A DNA stretch of 64,000 bases from Streptomyces mutabilis. GTDB taxonomy: Bacteria > Actinomycetota > Actinomycetes > Streptomycetales > Streptomycetaceae. Location: the NCBI RefSeq assembly GCF_014649815.1, contig NZ_BMTT01000018.1:62001-126000 (forward strand), given 5' to 3'. Made by a program: the position numbers and the translations under genes. Shown one piece after another: positions 1 through 9,781 of the stretch (positions within the stretch are counted from its first letter, which is position 1; the number at the start of each line of letters is the position of its first letter). The notes beneath the pieces were generated by a model. The model searched no databases. It saw only the letters and a list, made by a program, of their open reading frames with translations, and had not been told where the DNA came from.

Positions 1-125
1 ACATGTTCGGTTCGTGCCTGGTGTGGATCGCGACGCTGCGGGTGCTGCTGGCGTTGCGCGAGCGGCCGGAGGAGTCGGCCGTCGCGCCCGGCCCGGCGGT
101 CGAGGCGACGCTCACCCGGGCCTGA
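1..125 (+). CDS. C-terminal end of a membrane protein (partial, possible transporter)
   Basis: An open frame enters from the left edge and stops at TGA 123-125, giving about 40 residues. The first part is a hydrophobic stretch (FGSCLVWIATLRVLLAL) followed by a short charged tail rich in Glu, Pro and Ala, as seen at the cytoplasmic end of many MFS-type or other polytopic transporters. Only the last helix is present, so the family cannot be named. Its stop codon overlaps the 3' end of the convergent amidohydrolase gene by 14 bases. Confidence 0.5.
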   Translation, partial: MFGSCLVWIATLRVLLALRERPEESAVAPGPAVEATLTRA

Positions 126-1269
126 GCGGACTCACGTTCCCGGCGAACCGCGCCGGGGCGCGCTCCTCCAGGCCGTACACCCGCCCCGCGTTCCCCGCCG
201 CGATCATCCCCGCCACCCGCTGCGCGTCCCCCAGGGACCACGCCCCCTCGGCCACCCAGGTGCCCAGCACCCGTCCCAGGGCCTCGCGGAACAGGCGGGC
301 GGCGACCACGTGCAGCTCCGGCAGGCCCTGCGCGCCGCTGGAGAACAGGATCTTGCCGAAGGGGGCCAGCTCCAGGATCTCCGCGAGGACCGTCGCCGCG
401 CGGGCGCCGGTGCGCACCAGGGCGGCGCCCGAGTCGGCGTAGACGTGCGGGAAGACGCCGGCCAGGTGGGCGGCGTGGCGGTGGTACGGGTAGCCGTGCA
501 GCAGGACCAGGTCGGTGCCGAGGCCGGCGGTGGCCCGCACGAAGTCGGTGAGCAGGACCGGATCGGTACGGTCGATCCGCAGGCCGGGCTCGCCGAGGCC
601 GGCGTGCAGCTGGACCGGCAGTCCGGAGGCGACGGCGATCCACAGCAGGTGCCGCAGCAGCACCGGGTCGCTCAGCTCCCCGCCGACCTCGCGTCCGCTC
701 AGCCAGCGGGCGGCGGCACCGCGCACCTCCCCCGGCCCCGGTGGCTCGGGCGCCAGCGCCAGACCGTGCCGTACGCCCGCGACCGAGGTGAAGGCGACCG
801 CGTGCGCGGCGGCGCCGTGCACGGCCTCGGCGAGGTTGGCGAGGAAGGACTCGACGGTGCCGGAGGTGTCGGCGACCTGCTCGGCCAGCAGCTCCAGACG
901 GACGGTCTCGTGGGCGTCGGCCGCCGCGGCCGAGGCCATCTCGTCGGGTCCGGTGAGGTCGCCGGGCAGGCCCGCGTCGACCAGATACGTCGTGATGCCG
1001 CTGCCGCGCAGCAGCCGGCGGTCGGCCTCCATGACACCCAGCTCGCGGCGCCGGGCCAGGTAGCGGGCGGGCGGGCAGTGCGGTTCCAGACCGAGCAGGG
1101 GCGGGCACCAGCGGCGTACCGCGAAGCCGGTCTGCGTGTCGAAGAGGGTGGTGCCCGGGGCGGGCGGACCCTCGGTGCGGGCCAGCTGGGCCTCGAAGGT
1201 GCCGAGGCCCAGCTCCGTTCTCAGGACGCCGTGGCAGTACTGGTCCACCAGGGACGGCGTTTCGATCAT
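112..1269 (-). CDS. amidohydrolase family protein (FluG N-domain-like)
   Basis: A 385-residue protein resembling the metal-dependent amidohydrolase-2 superfamily, in particular the TIM-barrel domain found at the N-terminus of FluG-type proteins. Visible landmarks are an early YCHG motif, a mid-protein VQLHAGLGEPG strand with a likely metal-binding His, LLHGYPYHRHAAHLA around residue 265, HVYADSG, and a C-terminal KILFSSGAQGLPELH segment typical of this branch. The start is taken at ATG 1267-1269, preceded by GGGGAG four bases upstream; a longer reading to 1302 has no better ribosome site. The substrate is unknown. The 3' end overlaps the convergent upstream reading frame by 14 bases. Confidence 0.75.
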   Translation of the reverse strand: MIETPSLVDQYCHGVLRTELGLGTFEAQLARTEGPPAPGTTLFDTQTGFAVRRWCPPLLGLEPHCPPARYLARRRELGVMEADRRLLRGSGITTYLVDAGLPGDLTGPDEMASAAAADAHETVRLELLAEQVADTSGTVESFLANLAEAVHGAAAHAVAFTSVAGVRHGLALAPEPPGPGEVRGAAARWLSGREVGGELSDPVLLRHLLWIAVASGLPVQLHAGLGEPGLRIDRTDPVLLTDFVRATAGLGTDLVLLHGYPYHRHAAHLAGVFPHVYADSGAALVRTGARAATVLAEILELAPFGKILFSSGAQGLPELHVVAARLFREALGRVLGTWVAEGAWSLGDAQRVAGMIAAGNAGRVYGLEERAPARFAGNVSPLRPG

Positions 1270-1367
1270 CCGGACTCCCCGTGCTGGGACCGTGCGCCAC
1301 ATGGCCTGTGCGCCTCACGGCTCGTAGGCCTTGCGGCTCTCTACGGTCCTAACGGGTGAAGCCGGTC

Positions 1368-1700
1368 TCAGGTGTTGCTCGGCCCGCCGACCTGGATGCC
1401 CGCCATGCGCGACCACTCGTAGCGGCCGGTCTCCACCTTGGCCGCGAACTCGCCGTCGAAGTCTTCGTGCACGGTGATCCCGGACTTCTCCACGGCCTTG
1501 AGCGCCGTCTCGTAGGAGCGCGCGACCAGGTCTCCCCAGGCGCCGTCCTCGCCGACCAGCACGATCCGGGCACCGCGCTCACCGAGGTAGGCCACCTGGC
1601 CCTCGGCACCGCGGTGCGCCTTGGAGAAGGAGTCGATCCGCCGGACGAGTCGCGCCGTCTCGCGCTCGGCCTTCGCGTCAGCCTGCTGCGTGTCTGCCAT
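1368..1700 (-). CDS. small conserved hypothetical protein
   Basis: A 110-residue soluble, acidic protein beginning MADTQQADAKAERETARL. The N-terminal third is charged and probably helical; the middle contains a beta-alpha stretch (RIVLVGEDGAWGDLVA) and the C-terminus reads MAGIQVGGPSNT. No known catalytic motif is visible. It is chosen over overlapping frames because its composition is protein-like and its third codon positions are GC-rich. It lies 86 bases downstream of ctaB on the same strand, so it may be co-transcribed with it. Function not recognised. Confidence 0.6.
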   Translation of the reverse strand: MADTQQADAKAERETARLVRRIDSFSKAHRGAEGQVAYLGERGARIVLVGEDGAWGDLVARSYETALKAVEKSGITVHEDFDGEFAAKVETGRYEWSRMAGIQVGGPSNT

Positions 1701-1786
1701 GGACAGGATGCTACCGACGGGTAGATCGAACGGCGACGGGCGGGGTGCGTGGCCTTGGCCACCCACCCCGCCCGTCCGACGAGACC

Positions 1787-2755
1787 TCAGCGCAGGAAGG
1801 GATCCACCGCGATCGCCAGGAAGAGCACCGACACATAGGTGATCGACCAGTGGAAGAGCCGCATCTCCTTGAGCTTGACGCCCGTCACCTCGGCCTTGGC
1901 CCGGTTCTGGAGGCCGTGCGCCTCCCAAAGCCACATGCCGCCGGCCAGCAGGGCGACGGCCGTGTAGAACCAGCCGGTGTAGCCGAGCGGCGTCAGCAGC
2001 AGGGACACGGCGACCATCACCCAGCTGTAGATGACGATCTGCCGGGCGACGACCTTGTTGGAGGCTATGACCGGGAGCATCGGCACGCCGACGCGCGCGT
2101 AGTCCTCCTTCACCTTCATGGACAGCGGCCAGTAGTGCGGCGGCGTCCAGAAGAACATCACCCCGAAGAGGATGATCGGCGCCCAGGACATCGAGTTCGT
2201 CACGGCCGACCAGCCGATGAGCACCGGCAGGCAGCCGGCGATGCCGCCCCAGACGATGTTCTGCGAGGTGCGGCGCTTGAGGATCATCGTGTAGACGACG
2301 ACGTAGAACAGGAGCGCGCCGAGCGAGAGCCAGGCCGACAGCCAGTTGACGGTGAGGCCGAACAGCAGCGTCGAGACGATCGCCAGGGTGATGCCGAAGG
2401 CGAGGCATTCGCGCGGGCTGACCATGCCGGTGACCAGCGGGCGCTGCGAGGTTCGGTCCATCAGCGCGTCGATGTCACGGTCGATGTACATGTTCAGCGC
2501 GTTGGCGCCGCCCGCGGAGAGGTAGCCGCCGACGCAGGTCAGCAGCACCAGCTTCAGATCGGGCACACCCTGCTCGGCGAGGAACATCACCGGAACGGTG
2601 GTGATCAGCAGAAGCTCGATGATCCGCGGCTTGGTCAGCGCCACGAACGCCTTGACACGGGCCCCGAACGGCCGGTGACTCGGGCTCTGGCTCGTCCCGA
2701 TTACCCCCGCAGGACGGGATTCAACGGCCGTCACGCACACCCCTGACAGAGACAT
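1787..2755 (-). CDS. ctaB: protoheme IX farnesyltransferase (heme O synthase)
   Basis: Integral membrane UbiA-family prenyltransferase that converts heme B to heme O by adding a farnesyl group, needed for aa3-type cytochrome oxidase. About 322 residues with multiple hydrophobic helices. The polyprenyl-diphosphate binding motif [20 protein letters not shown] (N-x3-D-x3-D) is intact at about residue 90, preceded by [12 protein letters not shown]. The ATG at 2753-2755 has GGAAGG nine bases upstream; an internal GTG at 2732-2734 preceded by AGGGG is an alternative that would shorten the protein by seven residues. It is divergent from the transketolase operon, with about 360 bases between them. 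Confidence 0.93.
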   Translation of the reverse strand: MSLSGVCVTAVESRPAGVIGTSQSPSHRPFGARVKAFVALTKPRIIELLLITTVPVMFLAEQGVPDLKLVLLTCVGGYLSAGGANALNMYIDRDIDALMDRTSQRPLVTGMVSPRECLAFGITLAIVSTLLFGLTVNWLSAWLSLGALLFYVVVYTMILKRRTSQNIVWGGIAGCLPVLIGWSAVTNSMSWAPIILFGVMFFWTPPHYWPLSMKVKEDYARVGVPMLPVIASNKVVARQIVIYSWVMVAVSLLLTPLGYTGWFYTAVALLAGGMWLWEAHGLQNRAKAEVTGVKLKEMRLFHWSITYVSVLFLAIAVDPFLR

Positions 2756-3113
2756 CCCAGCAAGCCTTCCCGTGTGAAGTGGCGGTAAAGGCTCGCGCGT
2801 ACCACGCCACTTTAGACGTTGCCCTTACTTCGGCCTTCGCGGGGGTGGGGTCGTGTTGAGAAGGGTGCTCCGACGCGCGTTCGGGGAGTCGATTGAGCGG
2901 TCAGATGAGCGGCTGCGCATTCACTTGCCGAATGCGGTTTCACCCAGTCGACAGGCGGACGCGGAAGAGTCCCGGCAGTCTGGTTTCCAGCGGAAAAGCG
3001 CACGTACTTACGGGGGTAGGCTCAGCAACGGCCGGCCGACTCAGGACGCGCCGGCAGCCGGTGGGCGCCACGTGCACCGGCATCCGACATGTGGAGAGGA
3101 GCCCTGACTCAGG
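2756..3113. other. divergent intergenic region between ctaB and tkt
   Basis: About 358 bases without a credible gene. It must hold the promoters for ctaB (leftward) and the pentose phosphate operon (rightward). The stretch around 2930-3030 (AAAAGCGCACGTACTTACGG and then TAGGCT) is relatively AT-rich for this genome and is a plausible place for the tkt promoter, but no convincing -35/-10 pair can be assigned by eye. A GAGAGGAG purine tract lies about 12 bases before the tkt start. Confidence 0.4.
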
Positions 3114-5201
3114 GTGAGCACCAAGCCGACCACCACAGACCTCGAGTGGACCGAACTGGACCAGCGGGCCGTGGACACCGCCCGCGTCCTGGCCGCCGAT
3201 GCCGTACAGAAGGTTGGCAACGGCCATCCGGGTACGGCGATGAGCCTGGCGCCCGCCGCCTACACCCTCTTCCAGAAGGTGATGCGGCACGACCCCGCCG
3301 ACGCGAACTGGGTCGGGCGCGACCGTTTCGTGCTGTCCGCCGGCCACTCGTCCCTGACCCTCTACACCCAGCTGTACCTGGCCGGCTTCGGCCTGGAGCT
3401 GGACGACCTGAAGTCCTTCAGGACGTGGGGCTCGAAGACCCCCGGTCACCCCGAGTACGGGCACACCACGGGCGTGGAGACCACGACCGGCCCCCTGGGT
3501 CAGGGTGTCGCCAACGCGGTGGGCATGGCGATGGCCGCCCGCTACGAGCGCGGCCTGTTCGACCCGGAGGCTCCCGAGGGCGAGTCGCCGTTCGACCACT
3601 TCGTCTACTGCATCGCCGGTGACGGCTGCCTCCAGGAGGGCATCTCCGCCGAGGCGTCCTCGATGGCGGGCCACCAGAAGCTGGGCAACCTGGTCCTGCT
3701 GTGGGACGACAACCACATCTCGATCGAGGGCGACACCGAGACCGCCGTCTCCGAGGACACCTGCAAGCGGTACGAGGCGTACGGCTGGCACGTGCAGCGC
3801 GTCGCCCCGAAGCCGGACGGCGACCTGGACCCGAACGCGCTCTACGACGCGATCGAGGCGGCGAAGAAGGTCACCGACCGCCCCTCCTTCATCGCGATGC
3901 GCTCGATCATCGCCTGGCCCGCCCCGAACGCGCAGAACACCGAGGCCGCCCACGGCTCGGCGCTCGGCGACGAAGAGGTCGCCGCGACCAAGCGGGTCAT
4001 GGGCTTCGACCCGGAGAAGACCTTCGAGGTCTCCGACGAGGTCATCGGGCACACCCGCAAGGCGCTGGAGAAGGGCCAGGCGGCCCGCGCGGTGTGGGAG
4101 AAGTCCTTCCAGCAGTGGCGGGACAACAACCCGGAGCGCGCCGCCGAGTACGACCGCGTGGCCAAGGGTGAGCTGCCCAAGGGCTGGGAAGAGAAGATCC
4201 CGGTCTTCGAAACCGGCAAGGGTGTCGCCACCCGCGCCGCGTCCGGCAAGGTACTCCAGGCGCTCGGCGCGGTCATCCCGGAGCTGTGGGGCGGCTCGGC
4301 CGACCTGGCGGGCTCGAACAACACGACGATCGACAAGACGTCGTCCTTCCTCCCGGCGGGCAACCCGCTGCCGGAGGCCGACCCGTACGGCCGCACCATC
4401 CACTTCGGCATCCGCGAGCACGCGATGGCCGCGGAGATGAACGGCATCGCGCTGCACGGGAACACCCGCGTCTACGGCGGAACGTTCCTGGTCTTCTCCG
4501 ACTACATGCGCAACGCCGTCCGTCTGTCGGCGCTGATGCACCTGCCGGTGACGTACGTGTGGACGCACGACTCCATCGGCCTCGGCGAGGACGGCCCGAC
4601 CCACCAGCCGGTCGAGCACCTGGCCTCGCTGCGCGCCATCCCGGGCCTGAACGTGGTCCGCCCGGCCGACGCCAACGAGACGGCCATCGCCTGGCGCGAG
4701 ATCCTCAAGCGCTGGACGAAGGAGTTCGGCAAGGGCCAGCCGCACGGTCTGGCGCTGACCCGCCAGGGCGTGCCGACGTACGAGCCGAACGACGACGCGG
4801 CCAAGGGCGGCTACGTCCTGTTCGAGGCCGAGGGCGGCGAGCCGCAGGTCGTGCTGATCGCCACCGGCTCCGAGGTGCACGTGGCCGTCGAGGCCCGCGA
4901 GGCGCTGCAGGCCGACGGTGTGCCCACGCGTGTCGTGTCGATGCCGTCCGTCGAGTGGTTCGAGCAGCAGGACCAGGGGTACCGGGACAGCGTCCTGCCC
5001 CCGTCCGTGAAGGCTCGGGTCGCGGTCGAGGCCGGGATCGGTCTGACCTGGCACAAGTACGTGGGGGACGCCGGCCGCATCGTTTCCCTGGAGCACTTCG
5101 GTGCTTCGGCGGACGGCAAGGTGCTCTTCCGGGAGTTCGGCTTCACTGCCGAGAACGTGGCCGCCGCTGCCCGGGAATCGATCGCCGCAGCCCAGCGCTG
5201 A
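3114..5201 (+). CDS. tkt: transketolase
   Basis: A 695-residue thiamine-diphosphate enzyme of the non-oxidative pentose phosphate pathway, transferring two-carbon ketol units between sugar phosphates. The N-terminal domain has the [13 protein letters not shown] phosphate/substrate loop and the thiamine-diphosphate motif starting GDGCLQEG and ending at the DDN about 27 residues later. The central pyrimidine domain has [19 protein letters not shown] containing the catalytic Glu. The length is normal for the family. The start is GTG 3114-3116; the purine-rich site is somewhat distant (GAGGAG about 12 bases upstream). It is the first gene of a five-gene operon (tkt, tal, zwf, opcA, pgl), with tal 34 bases downstream. 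Confidence 0.96.
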   Translation: MSTKPTTTDLEWTELDQRAVDTARVLAADAVQKVGNGHPGTAMSLAPAAYTLFQKVMRHDPADANWVGRDRFVLSAGHSSLTLYTQLYLAGFGLELDDLKSFRTWGSKTPGHPEYGHTTGVETTTGPLGQGVANAVGMAMAARYERGLFDPEAPEGESPFDHFVYCIAGDGCLQEGISAEASSMAGHQKLGNLVLLWDDNHISIEGDTETAVSEDTCKRYEAYGWHVQRVAPKPDGDLDPNALYDAIEAAKKVTDRPSFIAMRSIIAWPAPNAQNTEAAHGSALGDEEVAATKRVMGFDPEKTFEVSDEVIGHTRKALEKGQAARAVWEKSFQQWRDNNPERAAEYDRVAKGELPKGWEEKIPVFETGKGVATRAASGKVLQALGAVIPELWGGSADLAGSNNTTIDKTSSFLPAGNPLPEADPYGRTIHFGIREHAMAAEMNGIALHGNTRVYGGTFLVFSDYMRNAVRLSALMHLPVTYVWTHDSIGLGEDGPTHQPVEHLASLRAIPGLNVVRPADANETAIAWREILKRWTKEFGKGQPHGLALTRQGVPTYEPNDDAAKGGYVLFEAEGGEPQVVLIATGSEVHVAVEAREALQADGVPTRVVSMPSVEWFEQQDQGYRDSVLPPSVKARVAVEAGIGLTWHKYVGDAGRIVSLEHFGASADGKVLFREFGFTAENVAAAARESIAAAQR

Positions 5202-5235
5202 CGCTCACACACGACACGTAGGAGATGCATTTTCC

Positions 5236-6354
5236 ATGACAGACGCACTCAAGCGCCTCTCCGATGAAGGCGTCGCGATCTGGCTGGACGACCTGTCGCG
5301 CAAGCGGATCACGTCCGGCAACCTCGCCGAGCTGATCGACCAGCAGCACGTCGTGGGCGTCACCACCAACCCGTCGATCTTCCAGAAGGCGATCTCGCAG
5401 GGCGACGGCTACGACCAGCAGCTCTCCGACCTGGCCTTCCGCGAGGTCACGGTCGAAGAGGCCATCCGCATGATCACCACGGCGGACGTCCGCGACGCCG
5501 CCGACATCCTGCGCCCGGTGTTCGACGACACCGGCGGCAAGGACGGCCGGGTCTCCATCGAGGTCGACCCGCGCCTGGCGCACAACACCAAGGCGACGGT
5601 CGCCGAGGCCAAGCAGCTCGCCTGGCTGGTGGACCGGCCCAACACGCTGATCAAGATCCCGGCGACCGAGGCCGGCATCCCGGCGATCGCCGAGACCATC
5701 GGCCTGGGCATCAGCGTCAACGTCACGCTGATCTTCTCGCTGGAGCGCTACCGCAAGGTCATGGACGCCTTCCTGACCGGCCTGGAGAAGGCCAAGGAGC
5801 GCGGCCTGGACCTCTCCCGGATCCACTCGGTGGCGTCCTTCTTCGTGTCCCGCGTGGACACCGAGATCGACAAGCGGATCGACGCGCTCGGCACCGACGA
5901 GGCCAAGGCGCTGCGCGGCAAGGCCGCCGTCGCCAACGCCCGTCTCGCCTACCAGGCGTACGAGGAGGTCTTCTCCTCCGACCGCTGGGCCGCCCTGGAG
6001 AAGGCCGGCGCCAACAAGCAGCGTCCGCTGTGGGCGTCGACCGGCGTGAAGGACAAGGCGTACAGCGACACCATGTACGTCACCGACCTGGTCGCGCCCA
6101 ACACGGTGAACACGATGCCGGAGGCGACGTTGTTCGCCACCGAGGACCACGGCGAGATCACCGGTGACACCGTCGCCGGCACCTACGAGCAGGCCCGCGC
6201 GGACCTCGACGCGGTCGAGAAGCTGGGGATCTCCTACGACGAGGTGGTCCGGCTCCTCGAGAAGGAGGGCGTCGAGAAGTTCGAGGACTCCTGGAACGAC
6301 CTGCTCAAGTCGACGGAGGCAGAGCTCAAGCGCCTCGCTCCCTCGGAGGGCTAG
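5236..6354 (+). CDS. tal: transaldolase
   Basis: A 372-residue transaldolase that moves a dihydroxyacetone unit between sugar phosphates in the pentose phosphate pathway. It belongs to the longer actinobacterial/cyanobacterial subfamily. The Schiff-base Lys lies in [16 protein letters not shown], and [13 protein letters not shown] near the N-terminus and [19 protein letters not shown] in the middle are both classic signatures. The start ATG 5236 has AGGAGATG nearby. The gene lies 34 bases after tkt and ends 3 bases before zwf, so it is translationally linked. Confidence 0.96.
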   Translation: MTDALKRLSDEGVAIWLDDLSRKRITSGNLAELIDQQHVVGVTTNPSIFQKAISQGDGYDQQLSDLAFREVTVEEAIRMITTADVRDAADILRPVFDDTGGKDGRVSIEVDPRLAHNTKATVAEAKQLAWLVDRPNTLIKIPATEAGIPAIAETIGLGISVNVTLIFSLERYRKVMDAFLTGLEKAKERGLDLSRIHSVASFFVSRVDTEIDKRIDALGTDEAKALRGKAAVANARLAYQAYEEVFSSDRWAALEKAGANKQRPLWASTGVKDKAYSDTMYVTDLVAPNTVNTMPEATLFATEDHGEITGDTVAGTYEQARADLDAVEKLGISYDEVVRLLEKEGVEKFEDSWNDLLKSTEAELKRLAPSEG

Positions 6355-6357
6355 AAA

Positions 6358-7881
6358 TTGTCAAGCAGCAACCCGCTGCGTGACCCCGCAGACCGACGGC
6401 TCCCGCGCATCGCGGGGCCGTCGGGTCTGGTCATTTTCGGCGTCACCGGTGACCTCTCCCGCAAGAAGCTCATGCCCGCCGTGTACGACCTCGCCAACCG
6501 GGGTCTGCTGCCGCCGGGCTTCTCGCTCGTCGGGTTCGCGCGCCGCGACTGGGAGCACGAGGACTTCGCCCAGGTCGTGCACGACGCCGTCAAGGAGCAC
6601 TCGCGCACACCGTTCCGTGAGGAGGTCTGGCAGCAGCTCATCCAGGGGATGCGCTTCGTCCAGGGCACCTTCGACGACGACGACGCGTTCGAGCGGCTGC
6701 GCGCCACCATCGACGACCTGGACAAGGCGCAGGGCACGGGCGGCAACTTCGCCTTCTACCTGTCGGTGCCGCCGAAGTCCTTCCCGGTGGTCATCCAGCA
6801 GCTGAAGAAGCACCAGCTGGCCGACCAGTCGAGCGGTTCCTGGCGCCGCGCGGTGATCGAGAAGCCGTTCGGCCACGACCTGAAGTCGGCCGAGGAGCTC
6901 AACGCGATCGTCCACGAGGTCTTCGCCCCGGACCAGGTCTTCCGCATCGACCACTACCTGGGCAAGGAGACCGTCCAGAACATCCTGGCGCTGCGCTTCG
7001 CCAACACGATGTTCGAGCCGATCTGGAACCGGTCCTACGTGGACCACGTGCAGATCACCATGGCCGAGGACATCGGCATCGGCGGCCGGGCCGGCTACTA
7101 CGACGGCATCGGCGCCGCCCGCGACGTCATCCAGAACCACCTGCTCCAGCTCCTCGCGCTGACCGCGATGGAGGAGCCGGCCTCCTTCGACGCGGACGCG
7201 CTGGCCGCCGAGAAGACCAAGGTGCTCGGCGCTGTCCGCCTGCCGAAGGACCTGGGCCGCGACACCGTGCACGCCCAGTACGCGGCGGGCTGGCAGGGCG
7301 GCGCGAAAGTCATCGGCTACCTCGAAGAGGACGGCATCGACGCCAAGTCGAAGACCGACACCTACGCCGCGATCAAGGTCGGGATCGACAACCGCCGCTG
7401 GGCGGGGGTTCCCTTCTACCTGCGCACCGGCAAGCGCCTGGGCCGCCGGGTCACGGAGATCGCGGTCGTGTTCCAGCGGGCCCCGCACTCCCCCTTCGAC
7501 ACGACGGCCACCGAGGAGCTGGGGTCGAACGCGATCGTCATCCGCGTCCAGCCCGACGAGGGCGTCACCGTCCGCTTCGGCTCCAAGGTGCCGGGCACCT
7601 CGATGGAGATCCGGGACGTGTCGATGGACTTCGCGTACGGCGAGTCCTTCACGGAGTCCAGCCCGGAGGCGTACGAACGCCTGATCCTGGACGTGCTCCT
7701 GGGCGACGCGAACCTCTTCCCGCGCACCGAGGAGGTCGAGCTGTCCTGGAAGATCCTCGACCCGATCGAGGAGTACTGGGACAAGCACTGCGTCCCGGCC
7801 CGGTACCCGGCCGGCACCTGGGGACCCGTCGAGGCGGACGAAATGCTCGAGCGAGACGGACGGAGCTGGCGTCGGCCATGA
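6358..7881 (+). CDS. zwf: glucose-6-phosphate 1-dehydrogenase
   Basis: A 507-residue NAD(P)-dependent enzyme oxidising glucose 6-phosphate to 6-phosphogluconolactone, the entry step of the oxidative pentose phosphate pathway. The Rossmann motif is GVTGDLSRKKLMPA near residue 30, and the active-site signature RIDHYLGKETVQN follows at about residue 200. The start is a TTG at 6358, supported by GGAGGG seven bases upstream inside the end of tal; no ATG fits. The 3' end overlaps opcA by four bases (ATGA). The neighbouring opcA product is known in actinobacteria to assist this dehydrogenase. Confidence 0.96.
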   Translation: MSSSNPLRDPADRRLPRIAGPSGLVIFGVTGDLSRKKLMPAVYDLANRGLLPPGFSLVGFARRDWEHEDFAQVVHDAVKEHSRTPFREEVWQQLIQGMRFVQGTFDDDDAFERLRATIDDLDKAQGTGGNFAFYLSVPPKSFPVVIQQLKKHQLADQSSGSWRRAVIEKPFGHDLKSAEELNAIVHEVFAPDQVFRIDHYLGKETVQNILALRFANTMFEPIWNRSYVDHVQITMAEDIGIGGRAGYYDGIGAARDVIQNHLLQLLALTAMEEPASFDADALAAEKTKVLGAVRLPKDLGRDTVHAQYAAGWQGGAKVIGYLEEDGIDAKSKTDTYAAIKVGIDNRRWAGVPFYLRTGKRLGRRVTEIAVVFQRAPHSPFDTTATEELGSNAIVIRVQPDEGVTVRFGSKVPGTSMEIRDVSMDFAYGESFTESSPEAYERLILDVLLGDANLFPRTEEVELSWKILDPIEEYWDKHCVPARYPAGTWGPVEADEMLERDGRSWRRP

Positions 7882-8948
7882 AGACAGACCTCACGGACAC
7901 CACGGCCAGCAAGATCAACAAGGCGCTGGTGCTGGGTCGCCGGGCGATCGGCACTCCGGCCATCGGCATGGTGCTCACGCTGGTCATCGTCACCGACGAG
8001 GAGAACGCCTACGACGCGCTGAAGGCCGCGAGCGACGCCGCACACGAGCACCCCTCGCGCACGCTCGTCGTCATCAAGCGCGTCTCCCGCTCCCCCCGGG
8101 ACCGCACGAAGTCCCGCCTGGACGCGGAGGTCCGCCTCGGCGCCGACGCGGGCACCGGCGAGACGATCGTGCTGCGGCTGTACGGCGACGTGGTCGACCA
8201 CGCCCAGTCGGTCGTCCTGCCGCTGCTGCTGCCGGACGCGCCGGTCGTGGTGTGGTGGCCGGTGAACGCGCCGCTGGACCCGGCCGGGGACCCGCTGGGT
8301 GCCCTGGCCCAGCGCCGGGTCACCGACACGTACGCCTGCGAGGAGCCGATCCGGGAGCTGGCGGCCCGCGCGGAGGCATACGCGCCGGGCGACACGGACC
8401 TGTCCTGGACCCGCATCACGCCGTGGCGTTCGATGCTGGCGGCGGCCCTGGACCAGGTCGACTGCGAGGTGCGGTCGGTCGAGGTGGAGGGCGAGGAGTA
8501 CAACCCGAGCTGCGAGCTGCTGGCGATGTGGCTGGCGGACCGGCTGGACGTCCCGGTGCAGCGGACCGCGTCCGAGGGGCCCGGTCTGACCGCCGTGCGC
8601 ATGGACACGGACTGCGGCCCGGTGGTCCTGGACCGGGCCGACGGTTCGCTAGCGACGCTGTCCGTCAAGGGCCAGCCGTCACGGGCGGTGGCGCTGAAGC
8701 GGCGCGAGACGGCCGAGCTGATCGCGGAGGAGCTGCGGCGCCTGGACCCGGACGACACGTACGCGTCGGCGCTGCGGTACGGGGTGAACCGGCTCAACGC
8801 GCCGGGCACTTCGGCCAAAGGGAACTCCGGCGACGGCGACGGTGACGGGGCGGTCGCCGTCCCCGCTCCCGTCGAGGCGGCCGCGAAAGCTCCCGCGAAG
8901 GAAGCGGCGCGGGAGAAGGCACCGGTGAAGAAGGCGGCGGCGAAGTGA
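7878..8948 (+). CDS. opcA: OpcA, glucose-6-phosphate dehydrogenase assembly/activator protein
   Basis: A 356-residue protein of the OpcA family, required for full activity of the Zwf oligomer in cyanobacteria and actinobacteria. Family-like segments are RTLVVIKRVSRSP, ETIVLRLYGDVVDH and PDAPVVVWWPVNAPL. It overlaps both zwf and pgl by four bases, so the three oxidative-branch proteins are likely translated together. The final 35 residues are a low-complexity Ala/Lys/Glu/Pro tail (for example AAAKAPAKEAAREKAP) that is probably disordered and not part of the core fold. Confidence 0.93.
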   Translation: MKTDLTDTTASKINKALVLGRRAIGTPAIGMVLTLVIVTDEENAYDALKAASDAAHEHPSRTLVVIKRVSRSPRDRTKSRLDAEVRLGADAGTGETIVLRLYGDVVDHAQSVVLPLLLPDAPVVVWWPVNAPLDPAGDPLGALAQRRVTDTYACEEPIRELAARAEAYAPGDTDLSWTRITPWRSMLAAALDQVDCEVRSVEVEGEEYNPSCELLAMWLADRLDVPVQRTASEGPGLTAVRMDTDCGPVVLDRADGSLATLSVKGQPSRAVALKRRETAELIAEELRRLDPDDTYASALRYGVNRLNAPGTSAKGNSGDGDGDGAVAVPAPVEAAAKAPAKEAAREKAPVKKAAAK

Positions 8949-9727
8949 GTACTCCCCAACTGGTCGTGCACCGCGACAAGGAGCTGATGGCCGAGGCCGC
9001 GGCGGCACGGCTGATCACGAGGATCGTGGACGCGCAGGCCTCCCGGGGCTCTGCGTCGGTGGTCCTCACCGGCGGCCGCAACGGCAACGGCCTGCTGACC
9101 GCGATCGCGGGCTCCCCGGCCCGGGACGCCATCGACTGGAGCCGCATCGACCTGTGGTGGGGCGACGAGCGCTACCTGCCGGAGGGCGACCCGGAGCGCA
9201 ACGTCACCCAGGCGCGGGAAGTCCTGCTGGACTCGTTGCCGCTGGACCCGAAGCGGGTGCACGCGATGCCGGCGTCCGACGGCCCGCACGGCTCGGACGT
9301 GGAGGCGGCGGCCGCCGCGTACGCGCGGGAACTTGCCGAGGCCTCGGTCCCCGAGAACCACGCGTCGGTCCCGTCCTTCGACGTCCTCCTCCTGGGCGTC
9401 GGCCCGGACACACACGTGGCGTCCCTGTTCCCGGAGCACCCGGGCGTACGGGAGACGGACCGTACGGTCATCGGCGTCCACGGCTCCCCCAAGCCCCCGC
9501 CCACCCGTGTCTCCCTCACCCTCCCCGCCATCCGCGCCGCCCGCGAGGTGTGGCTGCTCGCGGCGGGCGAGGACAAGGCGAACGCGGTGGCGATGGCCCT
9601 CTCGGGCGCGGGCGAGATCCAGGCCCCGGCGGCGGGGGCGCGGGGGCGGTCCCGCACGCTGTGGCTCCTGGACACGGCGGCGGCATCGCAGTTGCCGAGG
9701 TCGCTGTATCCGCCGGCGTCGGCCTGA
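8945..9727 (+). CDS. pgl: 6-phosphogluconolactonase
   Basis: A 260-residue enzyme of the glucosamine-6-phosphate isomerase/6-phosphogluconolactonase superfamily (DevB/Pgl), hydrolysing the lactone made by Zwf. Landmarks are VVLTGGRNGNGLL, WWGDERYLPEGDPERNV and FDVLLLGVGPDTHVASLFP. The start GTG 8945 overlaps the opcA stop by four bases. It is the last gene of the operon and is followed at once by a strong bidirectional hairpin facing the convergent alpha-glucoside operon. Confidence 0.94.
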   Translation: MSTPQLVVHRDKELMAEAAAARLITRIVDAQASRGSASVVLTGGRNGNGLLTAIAGSPARDAIDWSRIDLWWGDERYLPEGDPERNVTQAREVLLDSLPLDPKRVHAMPASDGPHGSDVEAAAAAYARELAEASVPENHASVPSFDVLLLGVGPDTHVASLFPEHPGVRETDRTVIGVHGSPKPPPTRVSLTLPAIRAAREVWLLAAGEDKANAVAMALSGAGEIQAPAAGARGRSRTLWLLDTAAASQLPRSLYPPASA

Positions 9728-9739
9728 TCCAGCCCGTCC

Positions 9740-9779
9740 GAGGGGGCGGCGGGGGCGAAACCCGCCCCGCCGCCCCCTC
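9740..9779. terminator. bidirectional terminator between pgl and the alpha-glucoside operon
   Basis: A near-perfect GC hairpin: GAGGGGGCGGCGGGGGCG pairs with CGCCCCGCCGCCCCCTC around a short loop, with one extra G. It lies between two convergent stop codons (9727 and 9782), so it can end transcription from both sides. Confidence 0.8.
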
Positions 9780-9781
9780 CG